From Eubacteriales bacterium (GTDB taxonomy: Bacteria; Bacillota; Clostridia; Lachnospirales; Lachnospiraceae), in the NCBI GenBank assembly GCA_030536555.1, contig JAUNPU010000003.1, forward strand, positions 62,001 to 126,000: a stretch of 64,000 nt of DNA, read 5' to 3'. The notes beneath the pieces were generated by a model. That model worked only from the letters and a program-made list of their open reading frames with translations. It ran no database searches and was not told where the DNA came from. Both the position numbers and the translations under genes were made by a program. Positions 1 to 8,176 of the stretch are shown here, in pieces. Within the stretch, counting starts at the first letter, position 1; each line of letters opens with the position of its first letter.

Positions 1-817
1 GCTGACCGCAGTCACAGCGGATGGAGCCGAAGGCATCTCCGGTCAGACACTCTGAGTGTACCCGGCAGAGCAGATTCTTGCCGTCACCGATATCACCTTT
101 TACCAGTGCCACATGATGCTCCCCGTTCAGCAGGTTCACATATCCGTAGGCATGGAACAGGCCGTACCTGGTGGGCATTTTGGTGACAGCGACGCATTCC
201 ACCAGTTTTTCATGCTTTTTGCGATAGTCCTGCAGTGCTTTGATGGTGATCATTTTGAGATCGTGCTTCTGAGCCAGCTGCATAAGCTCCGGGGTGCGCA
301 TCATGGTGCCGTCTTCCCGCATGATCTCACAGCAGAGACCGCATTCCTTTAAGCCTGCCAGCTTCATCAGATCAACGGTTGCCTCCGTGTGGCCGTTGCG
401 CTGCAGGACTCCGTTCTTCTTAGTCATCAGAGGGAACATGTGCCCCGGTCGCCGAAAGTCTTCCGGTCTGGCATGCTCGTCAGCGCAGGCGCGTGCCGTG
501 ATACCGCGCTCGTATGCAGAGATACCGGTGGTTGTGCTGACATGGTCCACCGATACGGTGAAGGCAGTCTCGTGGTTGTCGGTATTTGCGGTGACCATCT
601 GAGGGAACTGAAGCTTTCTGCAAAGTTCCTGACTCATGGGCATGCAGATCAGTCCCTTGCCGTAGGTTGCCATGAAGTTCACATTTTCCGTGGTGGCGAA
701 CTCTGCGGCGCAGATCAGATCGCCTTCATTTTCCCGGTCCTCATCGTCGGTGACCAGAATGATCGAACCGTTTCGAAGCTCCTGCAGAGCTTCCTCTATG
801 GTACTATATTCAAACAT
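1..817 (-). CDS. ribBA: Bifunctional 3,4-dihydroxy-2-butanone-4-phosphate synthase / GTP cyclohydrolase II (3' end outside window)
   Basis: Partial gene reading leftward; about 272 codons are present and the reading frame is still open at base 1. It begins [17 protein letters not shown] after a good AGGAGG site. The DHBP synthase part shows the acidic [10 protein letters not shown] stretch that binds metal and ribulose 5-phosphate, followed by the threonine-rich region and the [16 protein letters not shown] segment. The start of the GTP cyclohydrolase II domain follows, with [14 protein letters not shown] and the first zinc cysteines (CDCGQ) right at the edge. The protein would supply both the ribulose-derived and the GTP-derived riboflavin precursors. 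It lies 47 bp after ribE in the ribD-ribE-ribBA operon under the FMN riboswitch. A ribH gene is expected just outside the window (inference from the usual operon). Confidence 0.95.
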   Translation of the reverse strand, partial: MFEYSTIEEALQELRNGSIILVTDDEDRENEGDLICAAEFATTENVNFMATYGKGLICMPMSQELCRKLQFPQMVTANTDNHETAFTVSVDHVSTTTGISAYERGITARACADEHARPEDFRRPGHMFPLMTKKNGVLQRNGHTEATVDLMKLAGLKECGLCCEIMREDGTMMRTPELMQLAQKHDLKMITIKALQDYRKKHEKLVECVAVTKMPTRYGLFHAYGYVNLLNGEHHVALVKGDIGDGKNLLCRVHSECLTGDAFGSIRCDCGQ

Positions 818-847
818 ATGATTTTCCTCCTGGAATTCATGTTGGTG

Positions 848-900
848 CAGATATTCTGCTGTAATCAGAATCCATGCTGATACAGATATTCTGCTGTAAT
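848..900 (-). repeat. Tandem duplication of the ribE 3' tail (35-bp period)
   Basis: The 18-base string cagatattctgctgtaat occurs at 848-865 and again at 883-900, and the bases between continue to match imperfectly. On the minus strand the last codons of ribE ([11 protein letters not shown], stop) are followed by a second, untranslated copy that would read [11 protein letters not shown]. This looks like a diverged tandem duplication that moved the stop codon or left a copy in the ribE-ribBA spacer. Confidence 0.8.
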
Positions 901-1518
901 GTGTGTCGATGTGGTATCGCCTGCAGCGGGATTTGTCGTCAGCAGGCGTGCTACATACTTTCCGATACAGTCATTCTCCAGATTCACCAGATCCCCGCAT
1001 CGACGCCCGGAGAGAGTGGTTGCAGAAGCCGTATGGGGAATGACAGATACGGAGAAGGCATTCGTCTGCAGATCGGCTACGGTCAGGCTAATGCCGTCGA
1101 TGGCGATGGAGCCTTTTTCAATGACATACCGTAAGATGGCATCGGATGTCCTGATGGTGTACCAGACGGCGTTGTCATCGCGCCGGATGTGGCTGATTGT
1201 CCCGGTTCCGTCAATGTGACCGGAGACAATGTGTCCGCCAAAGCGCCCGTTGGCCTGCATTGCCGGTTCCAGATTCACCTTTTGTCCCGGACGCAGGCAG
1301 CCAAGGGAAGAGCGGTTCAGAGTCTCGTGCATCACATCTGCGGTAAAGCTGCCTGCCCTGTGGCCGGTTACAGTCAGACAGACTCCGTTTACGGCAATGC
1401 TGTCCCCTGTATGGATATCAGTCAGTACCGTCTCAGCCTGAATGGTCAGAACCGCGGAGCAGGTGCCTCTGCGGATGCTCTGTATGATGCCGGTCTCCTC
1501 TATGATGCCGGTGAACAT
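865..1518 (-). CDS. ribE: Riboflavin synthase alpha subunit
   Basis: A 217-residue protein beginning [10 protein letters not shown], the hallmark N-terminus of the family, at its usual length. It contains two homologous lumazine-binding beta-barrel repeats: residues about 1-95, with a [13 protein letters not shown] motif, and about 97-195, with [13 protein letters not shown]. It catalyses dismutation of two 6,7-dimethyl-8-ribityllumazine molecules to riboflavin in the cytoplasm. The start has a GAGGTG site and overlaps the end of ribD by 19 bases, suggesting translational coupling. The C-terminal tail is the part duplicated at 848-900. Confidence 0.95.
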   Translation of the reverse strand: MFTGIIEETGIIQSIRRGTCSAVLTIQAETVLTDIHTGDSIAVNGVCLTVTGHRAGSFTADVMHETLNRSSLGCLRPGQKVNLEPAMQANGRFGGHIVSGHIDGTGTISHIRRDDNAVWYTIRTSDAILRYVIEKGSIAIDGISLTVADLQTNAFSVSVIPHTASATTLSGRRCGDLVNLENDCIGKYVARLLTTNPAAGDTTSTHITAEYLYQHGF

Positions 1519-2621
1519 AGAATCACCTCGCTTTCCAGCAGAATATCCTCGCCCAGCCGGGTGACGGTTGGGATGGTCAGCCGATAGGCGTTATCCGGCA
1601 GGTCTACACCGATTCCGCTGACCGGACCGGCAGCGCTTTTTCCGCCGAACAGCTTTGGTGCCAGATAGGTCTGTACTTTCTGTACGATACCGCTTTGCAG
1701 GGCAGACCAGTTCAACGTAGAGCCGCCTTCCAGCAGCACACTGTCGATATTCTGCCTCCCGAGAGCTTCCATCAGTGCGGTTAAGTCCACCTGCTGTGTG
1801 CTGGTCTCCGGAACTACCAGTACCTGACATCCTGCCTGGCGATAGGGCATCTGCCTGGTGGAATCCGTCTCACAGGTAGCCAGGATGGTCGGTATCTCAT
1901 GGGCTGTTTTCACAAGCCTGGATTCTGTCGGTATCCGGAGATGACTGTCGCACACGATTCGAATCGGGTTTCTTCCTCCCGGAATGCGGCAGGAGAGGAG
2001 CGGATCGTCTGCAAGTACCGTACCGATGCCAACCATGATTGCCATATAGCGGTTTCGGCTCTCATGAACGTGGTTACGCGCAGCTTCACCGGTGATCCAC
2101 CTGGAAGCCCCGGTTACGGTTGCTATTTTTCCATCCATGGTCATGGCATATTTCATGACCACATAGGGACGCCTGGTCTGAATGAAGGAGAAGAACACTT
2201 CATTCAGTCTGATGCATTCCGCTTCCAGGACATGTTCGATTACCTCGATACCATGATCACGGAGAATCTGAATCCCTTTCCCGGCTACGTTGGGATTGGG
2301 ATCTCCGGAACCAACGTATACCCGCCGGATTCCATGCTCCAGAATTGCATCTGTACAGGGCGGCTGCTTTCCGTGATGGCAGCATGGCTCCAGAGTCACA
2401 TACAGATCGGCACCTTTCGGGGATTCTGTGCAGGAAGCCAGAGCCGCCCGTTCCGCATGCAGTTCGCCATATGCCGCATGATAGCCCTGCCCGATGATAC
2501 GTCCGTCTTTCACGATCACAGCGCCAACCATCGGATTCGGATTCACATGGCCGCAGCCTTTTTCTGCCAGTGAGAGAGCAAGACTCATGTACGCTTCGTC
2601 CTGCGTGGTGTAATTACACAA
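1500..2621 (-). CDS. ribD: Bifunctional diaminohydroxyphosphoribosylaminopyrimidine deaminase / 5-amino-6-(5-phosphoribosylamino)uracil reductase
   Basis: About 373 residues, normal for fused RibD. The N-terminal cytidine-deaminase-like domain has the zinc motifs HAERAAL and PCCHHGKQPPCTDAI (about residues 50-85). The C-terminal reductase domain follows from about residue 145 (RPYVVMKYAMTMDGKIA, then VLLEGGSTLNWS). It performs the second and third steps of the riboflavin pathway from GTP. No ATG lies near the N-terminus. The TTG at 2621 sits nine bases after a GGAGG site at 2631-2635; the alternative TTG at 2627 is only three bases away, so 2621 is preferred. This is the first gene of the operon, downstream of the FMN riboswitch. 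Confidence 0.95.
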   Translation of the reverse strand: MCNYTTQDEAYMSLALSLAEKGCGHVNPNPMVGAVIVKDGRIIGQGYHAAYGELHAERAALASCTESPKGADLYVTLEPCCHHGKQPPCTDAILEHGIRRVYVGSGDPNPNVAGKGIQILRDHGIEVIEHVLEAECIRLNEVFFSFIQTRRPYVVMKYAMTMDGKIATVTGASRWITGEAARNHVHESRNRYMAIMVGIGTVLADDPLLSCRIPGGRNPIRIVCDSHLRIPTESRLVKTAHEIPTILATCETDSTRQMPYRQAGCQVLVVPETSTQQVDLTALMEALGRQNIDSVLLEGGSTLNWSALQSGIVQKVQTYLAPKLFGGKSAAGPVSGIGVDLPDNAYRLTIPTVTRLGEDILLESEVILCSPAS

Positions 2622-2649
2622 CTGCAAACACCTCCATTGCTATAAAAGA

Positions 2650-2695
2650 ATAAATAAAAACACCTGAAAACATTAAAAAATGTCTGTCAGGTGTT
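2650..2695 (-). terminator. Intrinsic terminator of the FMN riboswitch
   Basis: On the minus strand, AACACCTGA pairs with TCAGGTGTT (2687-2695 with 2659-2667). An inner ACATT/AATGT stem and a T-rich run follow immediately, before ribD. It lies about 90 bases after the aptamer, as expected for a transcription-terminating expression platform. Confidence 0.8.
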
Positions 2696-2784
2696 CTACT
2701 TCATCTCTTTGGGATATGGATATCTTGCAGTCCAACGGGAAAAACCGATACCGGGAATGCCGGTATCTCCTTTACGAAATAAAC

Positions 2785-2900
2785 AACACATCTTCTTCCA
2801 TCCAGACTATACTGTCGGTTTTGGAGTTACACCAAATCCTGCACATGCGTGCTCGCGGACTTTACCGCCGATCGGGAATTGCACCCTGCCCTGAAGACAT
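2785..2900 (-). promoter_or_regulatory. FMN riboswitch (RFN element) controlling the rib operon
   Basis: Reading the minus strand from 2900, the sequence runs TCAGGGCAGGGTGCAATTCC, then CGATCGGCGGTAAAGTCCGC, GAGC, the variable stem, GGATTTGGTGTAACTCC, CCGACAGTATAGTCTGGATG and a closing GAAGAAGA. All conserved RFN blocks are present in order. The aptamer binds FMN and is expected to favour the downstream terminator when FMN is plentiful. Recognition is by consensus, without a covariance-model search. Confidence 0.97.
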
Positions 2901-2927
2901 TGTTTTCTTGTTCAGTTGTTATCGAGA

Positions 2928-2956
2928 ACTTTATCACAGATCCGGATATTTTGCAA
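2928..2956 (-). promoter_or_regulatory. Candidate promoter of the riboflavin operon
   Basis: The minus strand shows TTGCAA (2951-2956), a 17-base spacer, then TAAAGT (2928-2933). It is 30 bases upstream of the FMN aptamer, so the transcript would start just before the riboswitch. Confidence 0.5.
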
Positions 2957-3047
2957 CTGTTTTTTGAAAATATTGATAAATATAGACAAATCCGATGGAT
3001 TCTGTATATTACTATGGAATTTGTGTGCAGGATCCCTTCAGAGATGG

Positions 3048-3053
3048 TATAAT
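3048..3053 (+). promoter_or_regulatory. Candidate extended -10 element for the YARHG lipoprotein gene
   Basis: TATAAT preceded by TGG gives an extended -10, 44 bases before the start codon. No convincing -35 is visible at 17 bases. Confidence 0.4.
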
Positions 3054-3096
3054 CGGAATCAGATCATAAGCCTACAGGAAGAAGGGAGCAAGCAGG

Positions 3097-4629
3097 ATGA
3101 AGCGAAAGGTCTTAACAGGTATCGAGATTGCTTTGAGTATGGTATGTATATGCGCCTGCCAGAACAGAGGAGGAGGCGAAGTGAATACAGAGATAACCAC
3201 CACTGCGGCAGAGGAGATTATAAGCAGCCGGGAGATGGAGGCGGGGGAGAATATGGAAGCCAGTCAGGATGTGGAAAGCGGACCGGACGCGGAAGCAGGT
3301 CAGAATACGGAAAACGGTCATGATGCGGGAGCAGGTCAGAATGTGGAAACCGGACAGGACGCTGAAGCAGGTCAGAATACGAATTTCAGTCAGGCTGGGG
3401 AAGCGAAGAGTCTGCTGGCGCAATCATGGTATAAAGCTGGTGACATTGATACAACATTGTTTTTTTACATTTCCGGTACGAATCAGGTGAATTCGGACAA
3501 GCTTACCTGTTGCTTCGAGATTCCGACCGGTCAGCAGGGGGCTGACAGTGCCGGGGAATGGGATATAAAGGATACAGAATATGGTGAGATTCAGATAGTT
3601 CCGGGAGAGGCTTCTTATACACTTGCCATGCACACAGAAGATGATGTTCGCCAGCCTGACTATCAGCTCAGGTACGTTCTGGATGAAAGTCCGGAGCACA
3701 TTGCTGTATCAGGGGATGGTCCGCTGTCAGGAGAATATTACTCCATAGATGTGTACAGGGAGCCAGATGTGTTTCGCCGATATATGACTGAGGCAGAGCT
3801 TTGTCTCTGGTCTGAGGCAGACTTATATTACCTGCGCAATGAAGTCTATGCTGTACACGGGCGCCAGTTTGATTCGGACAGGCTACGCCGGCACTTTGAC
3901 AGTAAACCCTGGTACCGTGGAGAGATTGCCCCGGAAGATTTTCAGGAGGATGTACTCAGTGACTGGGAGAAGCAGAATGTTGCGCTGATCAGGAAACTGG
4001 AAGATACGCCATATACCGAGCGTGCAAAGCTGGATGGAATTCCTTATGACATGAATCAACTGGAACCGGCTCCCTACCTGAAGCTTTTGCAGGATGACCG
4101 GGAGACCGGTCTGCATATGAATCTGACAACAGCAAAGGACATGGGAATCTATACTGTGGTTCAGGGAGATATTTCCGTTCCACTTACGATTACGCCTTCC
4201 CAGCTTTCGGCTGTCAGACAGGGGGAAGCACTGGAACTGGTGATGAATCAGGTGACAGGGGAAACATGGATTCTGACAACACGTGCCGGACAGGAGTATC
4301 CGGCAGAACGGGAATATCTGTTTTACAGAAAGGGAACGAAACCGGAACCCTATCCCTGTGACGTGAATTTCAGCATGGATTATGAGAGCGGACTTTACAG
4401 GCTGTGGCAGCTCAGTGATGATACCATTATGAAAGTGGTCTATGAGGGAGAGATTTACCTGCTGAAAGGGGCAGTATCCGGTGCGTATGCATCCCTGTCA
4501 TCAGCTTCTCATATACAGAAAGAGATTACTTTTCCTGAGCCGGGGCAGGGAGACGTGGAGTTGTATGGAAACTACCTGCGACATAACGGTCTGGGGTATT
4601 TTACGGCAGTTTATTATCTGGGTGATTGA
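3097..4629 (+). CDS. Putative lipoprotein with hexapeptide repeats and a YARHG domain
   Basis: 510 residues, starting after a GGGAG site. The hydrophobic N-terminus ends ICAC at residue 21, a plausible though imperfect lipobox, so a lipid-anchored extracellular protein is inferred. Residues about 49-100 are low-complexity six-residue repeats of the type GQNTEN, GHDAGA, GQNVET. Around residues 235-310 lies a YARHG-like domain (YYLRNEVYAVHGRQF, then HFDSKPWYRG). The last 180 residues resemble no family I recognise. YARHG domains are extracellular and of unknown function, usually near envelope proteins. The gene precedes an ECF sigma/anti-sigma pair by 91 bp and may belong to its regulon (inference). 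Confidence 0.75.
   Translation: MKRKVLTGIEIALSMVCICACQNRGGGEVNTEITTTAAEEIISSREMEAGENMEASQDVESGPDAEAGQNTENGHDAGAGQNVETGQDAEAGQNTNFSQAGEAKSLLAQSWYKAGDIDTTLFFYISGTNQVNSDKLTCCFEIPTGQQGADSAGEWDIKDTEYGEIQIVPGEASYTLAMHTEDDVRQPDYQLRYVLDESPEHIAVSGDGPLSGEYYSIDVYREPDVFRRYMTEAELCLWSEADLYYLRNEVYAVHGRQFDSDRLRRHFDSKPWYRGEIAPEDFQEDVLSDWEKQNVALIRKLEDTPYTERAKLDGIPYDMNQLEPAPYLKLLQDDRETGLHMNLTTAKDMGIYTVVQGDISVPLTITPSQLSAVRQGEALELVMNQVTGETWILTTRAGQEYPAEREYLFYRKGTKPEPYPCDVNFSMDYESGLYRLWQLSDDTIMKVVYEGEIYLLKGAVSGAYASLSSASHIQKEITFPEPGQGDVELYGNYLRHNGLGYFTAVYYLGD
3241..3396 (+). repeat. In-frame 18-bp minisatellite in the lipoprotein gene
   Basis: About eight degenerate 18-base units encode six-residue blocks such as GQNTEN, GHDAGA, GQNVET, GQDAEA and GQNTNF, acidic and Asn/Gly-rich. 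They lie between the lipid anchor and the folded part, so they probably form a flexible stalk. Confidence 0.8.
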
Positions 4630-4720
4630 GGAAAAAGATAAAAATATTCCCGGAATTTGTTATATCAGCTACCCCGGATTCGTATAAAAAATAGACAATA
4701 ACCGGGAATGAGGTACAGCT

Positions 4721-5269
4721 ATGATTGCTTTTTTCGACATGATTGAGGGGGCTGAAAACAAGTCAAAATTCAATCAGATTTATGAAACCTATAAGGTCAC
4801 GATATATGCCGTCGCCTATGATATTTTGAAAAATGTTCATGATTCGGAGGATGCAGCAGAAGAGTCGCTGATTAAAATTATCGGCATTCTGGACCGGATT
4901 GAGATGGACGCAATCGGCACTGTAAAATGCAAGAATCTTATGATTACGATTGCAAAAAACACGGCGATTGATCACTGGCGGAAGCAGAAACACCTCCCGG
5001 ATCCCATTGCTTATTTGGAGGAGAAGGAGACTGTTAAAAGTACGGAAGAACTGTACATAGACATGGAAAATTATCAGGATCTGCTGCAATGCATAACGGA
5101 GCTGGATGATCGATACAGGGATGTGCTGAATCTGAGAATTCTGCACCATCTTTCATCCAGACAGGCAGGAAATCTGCTGGGGATCAGTGAAGACAACGTC
5201 AATATGCGTTTTATGCGGGCCAGAAGGCTGTTAGCGAAGAAACTGAAGGAGCGAAGTCAGAATGAATGA
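4721..5269 (+). CDS. ECF-like RNA polymerase sigma-70 family factor
   Basis: 182 residues with a GAGGT ribosome-binding site. The sigma-2 region spans about residues 22-90 (YDILKNVHDSEDAAEESLIK, then KNLMITIAKNTAIDHWRK). Sigma-4 spans about 125-178 (LDDRYRDVLNLRILHHLSSR, then the helix-turn-helix AGNLLGISEDNVNMRFMRAR). Size and two-domain layout fit the extracytoplasmic-function class. It overlaps the next gene, a DUF4367 membrane protein, by eight bases; this is the usual sigma and anti-sigma coupling. Its target promoters cannot be deduced from one window. Confidence 0.9.
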   Translation: MIAFFDMIEGAENKSKFNQIYETYKVTIYAVAYDILKNVHDSEDAAEESLIKIIGILDRIEMDAIGTVKCKNLMITIAKNTAIDHWRKQKHLPDPIAYLEEKETVKSTEELYIDMENYQDLLQCITELDDRYRDVLNLRILHHLSSRQAGNLLGISEDNVNMRFMRARRLLAKKLKERSQNE

Positions 5270-5966
5270 ATCTTTCAAGAGGAAAAAAAGCGATTATCTG
5301 TTGGAGCTGGCGCTGGAAGAATGTCTGAATCAGGACAGGGACATTCTGACCTATCCTTCCGGACACGAGGCAGCAGGACTCCATAGTTTCTCACCAGAGC
5401 ATCAAAAGCGCATGAAGAAAATCTTCAGGCAGGCAAACCGGATGGAGCATCGTTCTGCCATTGGGAGGAGACGTATCCGGATGGCAGCAGGAATCGCAAT
5501 CTTTCTTTGCGTCAGTACCGTTGCCGTGAGCGAGGTGGAAGCCGTTCGCCTGCCGGTTATGCGTTTCTTCATAGAACTGTCAGAAAAAGCAGCACGCCTG
5601 AAAGTGGAAGATGAAGAAGATTTCCTTCTCTCTGGAGAATATCAGCAATATGAGCCGACCTATATTCCGGAAGGCTATGTGGTGACTTCTGTGAAGGAGC
5701 GCAAAGGCAGCTTCCACATCAGATATGAGCAGGAACATGGTCATGGGGCATATCAGTTTTTCTATAACGAGAAAAATGTGGAAGTGGAGCTTGACACCGA
5801 GAACGCCATTACAAATGAGACAAGAATTAATGGAATGCCTGCGTTTACCGTGCAGAAAGGGGATGAAGTTCGAATCTTCATGCATGATGGGGAACATACA
5901 TTTTTGCTGGATGGGAAGATTGATTTCGAAGATGCGCTGAAGGTGATGGAAAGCATAAAGAATTAG
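5262..5966 (+). CDS. DUF4367-containing membrane protein, probable anti-sigma factor
   Basis: 234 residues. The N-terminal about 70 residues are cytoplasmic and charged. One membrane segment follows at about residues 71-88 (RMAAGIAIFLCVSTVAVS). The extracellular part ends in a DUF4367-type domain (YIPEGYVVTSVKERKG onwards, then FLLDGKIDFEDALKVMESI). This order matches anti-sigma proteins that hold an ECF factor at the membrane; the zinc HxxxCxxC motif of ZAS anti-sigmas is absent. Translation is coupled to the sigma gene through an ATGAATGA overlap. The anti-sigma role is inferred from context and architecture. Confidence 0.75.
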   Translation: MNESFKRKKSDYLLELALEECLNQDRDILTYPSGHEAAGLHSFSPEHQKRMKKIFRQANRMEHRSAIGRRRIRMAAGIAIFLCVSTVAVSEVEAVRLPVMRFFIELSEKAARLKVEDEEDFLLSGEYQQYEPTYIPEGYVVTSVKERKGSFHIRYEQEHGHGAYQFFYNEKNVEVELDTENAITNETRINGMPAFTVQKGDEVRIFMHDGEHTFLLDGKIDFEDALKVMESIKN

Positions 5967-5973
5967 CAGAATG

Positions 5974-6002
5974 TTGTTATTCGATGAAGGTTATGGTAAG
6001 AT
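5974..6002 (+). promoter_or_regulatory. Candidate promoter for the following membrane-protein gene
   Basis: TTGTTA (5974-5979), a 17-base spacer, then TAAGAT (5997-6002). The inferred transcription start near 6009 falls after the first possible ATG (5971), which supports the internal start at 6052. Confidence 0.5.
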
Positions 6003-6051
6003 AATTGTATCCGCAGATATAGAAGATATCTCGTTGAAGGGAGTGGAAGAT

Positions 6052-6714
6052 ATGGGATATATCTGGAATCGTATGACAGGACATTCTGACTGTAGTGTGA
6101 AAAAACTCTTTTTATTTGCGTCATCTGTGATTCTGTTTATATTTGCATTATCTTTTTGGGATAATGCAAACGGGGATGCGGATCAGGAACCTGTCAGAAG
6201 AACTATGGTAAATGATACGTTCATGAAATTAAATAATATATCAGACCGCTTGGATGATTTGCTCCTGGAGTTAGATAATCAGGCAAGTGACAGTGATGTA
6301 TGTGAAAATAAACTGACCTTATTGGCATGTGATTTTACACAACTGCATACTATTTTGAAATATTATTCCATGTGGTTTCAAACGAACAGTACTTATACTG
6401 ATGCGATTAACTTTGAGTTTATTGCATCAACGTTAATTTATGGAACAGGAGAGGTGAATTCCAACCTATACAGTGGGATATTAGAAGACGGTGTTATTTC
6501 GGAAGAAGAGATTCACTATCTCAGTATTTTGAAAGATGATGTTGACGGTATGATTGCTTCGATGACTTCAAGTGACAATCCGCCACAGGAAAATTCTGAA
6601 CTTACTACGATTCAAATGGATTATATTTTAAATAGTTTTTTTGATAAATGGTCATGGCATAAAGAGAATAATCCATTTCATTTATTGTATTACAAAAGAG
6701 AGGCGGGTTTTTAA
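6052..6714 (+). CDS. Hypothetical single-pass membrane protein
   Basis: 220 residues from the ATG at 6052, which has a GGGAGTGG site and lies downstream of a good promoter. The upstream ATG at 5971 has no clear site. After about 20 cytoplasmic residues there is one hydrophobic segment (LFLFASSVILFIFALSFW). A mostly helical, acidic extracellular part follows, rich in Asp, Ser and Thr. No family is recognised. The base composition is more AT-rich than the flanking envelope genes. The stop codon is two bases before the GTG start of the next gene, so the two are probably one transcript. Confidence 0.6.
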   Translation: MGYIWNRMTGHSDCSVKKLFLFASSVILFIFALSFWDNANGDADQEPVRRTMVNDTFMKLNNISDRLDDLLLELDNQASDSDVCENKLTLLACDFTQLHTILKYYSMWFQTNSTYTDAINFEFIASTLIYGTGEVNSNLYSGILEDGVISEEEIHYLSILKDDVDGMIASMTSSDNPPQENSELTTIQMDYILNSFFDKWSWHKENNPFHLLYYKREAGF

Positions 6715-6715
6715 A

Positions 6716-7129
6716 GTGGAAAAACAGTTTGATGAACAGAGAGCAATGTCTGCATTGGAAAAGGGTTATGGTGAAGCTGAAGAAATGCTGAAAGATGAAG
6801 ATAAGATGGAACGATTCCTTCAGCGATTGGAAAAGAAATTGAAAACAATCCCGCTGGCTGGAGATAAATTGGCAGATGTTCCGATTATGGTATCTCTTGT
6901 CCGTAGCTATGTGAAGAAAGATTATACGGATATTCCGATTGGAAGTATTATTGCTATTATCAGTGCATTGATTTACTTTGTGTCTCCGATTGATTTGATT
7001 CCTGACAGTATTCCGCTTATCGGTTATTTCGATGATGCTGCTGTAGTAGGGGCATGTTGGAAACTTGTTGATTCCGATGTAGAAGAATATGTGCAGTGGC
7101 GGAAGAAAAACGGAAAAGAAATTGAATAA
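6716..7129 (+). CDS. DUF1232 (YkvA-like) membrane protein
   Basis: 137 residues from a GTG at 6716 preceded by GAGGCGGG; longer readings would run through the previous gene. The charged N-terminal half is followed by the DUF1232 signature at about residues 75-115 (IISALIYFVSPIDLIPDSIP, then GYFDDAAVVG). That segment forms a membrane hairpin in this family, whose function is unknown. Immediately downstream is a strong intrinsic terminator. The gene is AT-rich like its upstream partner. Confidence 0.85.
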   Translation: MEKQFDEQRAMSALEKGYGEAEEMLKDEDKMERFLQRLEKKLKTIPLAGDKLADVPIMVSLVRSYVKKDYTDIPIGSIIAIISALIYFVSPIDLIPDSIPLIGYFDDAAVVGACWKLVDSDVEEYVQWRKKNGKEIE

Positions 7130-7150
7130 TAGAAAAACACCAAGGAAGGT

Positions 7151-7197
7151 TAATACATCAGCCACCCATCAACTCGATGAGCGGCTGATGTATTTTA
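7151..7197 (+). terminator. Intrinsic terminator after the DUF1232 gene
   Basis: AATACATCAGCC pairs with GGCTGATGTATT across a 19-base loop and is followed by TTATT. It sits 22 bases after the stop codon. Confidence 0.85.
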
Positions 7198-7310
7198 TTA
7201 CTACAAAAGCTATAGAATTTATTGGTGTTGTCACAAATAGTGCAATTGTGGTTTATGTAGGCGAAGATGATACCGGAGAATATGTCTGGTTTTACGCTGA
7301 TACAGAATAA
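7188..7310 (+). other. Possible 40-codon ORF or gene remnant
   Basis: An open frame begins MYFITTKAIEFIGVV and ends EYVWFYADTE. The composition is protein-like, but the start codon lies inside the terminator stem and has no ribosome-binding site. It may be the tail of a decayed gene. Bases 7311-7410 hold another short frame ending LRDALMKIATTIR, also without a start. Confidence 0.2.
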
Positions 7311-7411
7311 TAAATTGATAAATGTAAAAATTTGGACATGAGTGCAAAGTTGAGGTTTTGAGAGATGCGTTGATGAAAATAGCCACAACTATTCGTTAAA
7401 CTAGACTTTCG

Positions 7412-7457
7412 CGCATAGTTGGACATCCCTATCCTTTAGGGTATTTCCAACTATGCG
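7412..7457. repeat. Inverted repeat with inner stem
   Basis: CGCATAGTTGGA (7412-7423) pairs perfectly with TCCAACTATGCG (7446-7457). A CCCTA/TAGGG inner stem lies inside. There is no T-run on either side, so a simple terminator is not supported. It overlaps the end of the broken zinc-ribbon frame. Confidence 0.65.
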
Positions 7458-7702
7458 TTAGTCATGCATTTGCTCCACATAGTCCGTACTTCCAAGAACT
7501 CTATTCCAAGAATATGTCCGCATTTACTGCATCGATAAACTGGTATCATTCCCAGTACATCAAATGCTCCTGGCAGACAGGTATCATAATCCGAATCCTA
7601 TAAATATTCCTGATACGTCATTGCAAAAGGTTTCAGGTTACCTTTGCACAACGGACAACGACGTTCTATCAGCTCCAATTTCTTCGGATAATTTTTATTT
7701 GA
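7451..7702 (-). pseudogene. Broken zinc-ribbon protein gene (single in-frame TAG)
   Basis: After the SRPBCC gene, the minus strand carries a frame reading YPKKLELIERRCPLCKGNL up to EYL. A TAG stands at 7598-7600, and the same frame resumes DSDYDTCLPGAFDVLG to YRCSKCGHILGIEF and ends at 7451. The paired CPLC and CSKC motifs indicate a zinc ribbon. No start codon with a ribosome-binding site is visible, so both the stop and the missing start suggest decay. The in-frame continuation on both sides argues for one recent nonsense mutation. The original function is unknown. Confidence 0.55.
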
Positions 7703-7706
7703 TTAA

Positions 7707-8120
7707 TCAAAAATCAAACACCTTCCTCAAGTCCCCTAAAAACCGCTCTTCTTCCTTCCGCAGATAAGTCTGTTCAAACACACTTTGTCCCACCGGTCTT
7801 GTGGCGAGCTGTTTGGCTGAGACACCTGCTGTAATATTGATTTCGGTTTCAGCACCTTTTGGTGTGAATAAACCAGTCCAATGACCTCTGATATGGCTGT
7901 TTTCCAGCTCAAGTTCCAATCGCTGGTACGGTTCCATCGCTGTAATGGTATATGTAGTTGCATAGCTGCTTTGGGTATATGCTATAAACTGCTTTTCACT
8001 GATCACCTCTGTTTTGCTCACGTCACTTCGCCATGTATGATAAGCTTCAACGGCGGTTATCGTCTCCCAGACTTTGTGGATTTCACGTGGAATTATTATT
8101 TTTATACTTGATGTTGTCAT
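7707..8120 (-). CDS. SRPBCC / AHSA1-like domain protein
   Basis: 137 residues starting MTTSSIKIIIPREIHKVWET, the typical first strand and helix of the START/SRPBCC fold. It continues with FTPKGAETEINITAGVSAK in the central sheet and a long C-terminal helix. These small cytoplasmic proteins bind hydrophobic ligands or act as cyclase-like or co-chaperone domains; no substrate can be assigned. An AAGGAG site precedes the start. The broken zinc-ribbon frame follows directly, so the two may once have formed an operon. Confidence 0.7.
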   Translation of the reverse strand: MTTSSIKIIIPREIHKVWETITAVEAYHTWRSDVSKTEVISEKQFIAYTQSSYATTYTITAMEPYQRLELELENSHIRGHWTGLFTPKGAETEINITAGVSAKQLATRPVGQSVFEQTYLRKEEERFLGDLRKVFDF

Positions 8121-8176
8121 GTGTCTATTTGCTCCTTTCTGAAATATATAGATAGTGGTTTGCTTCTGGCAGCTTT

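Noticed and set aside
1899..2573. Long frame opposite ribD and many similar antisense frames across the window
   Set aside because: They mirror GC-rich third positions of real genes and show no independent motifs.
2680..2967. Plus-strand open frames over the FMN aptamer
   Set aside because: They lie wholly antisense to a clear riboswitch and have no ribosome-binding site or family resemblance.
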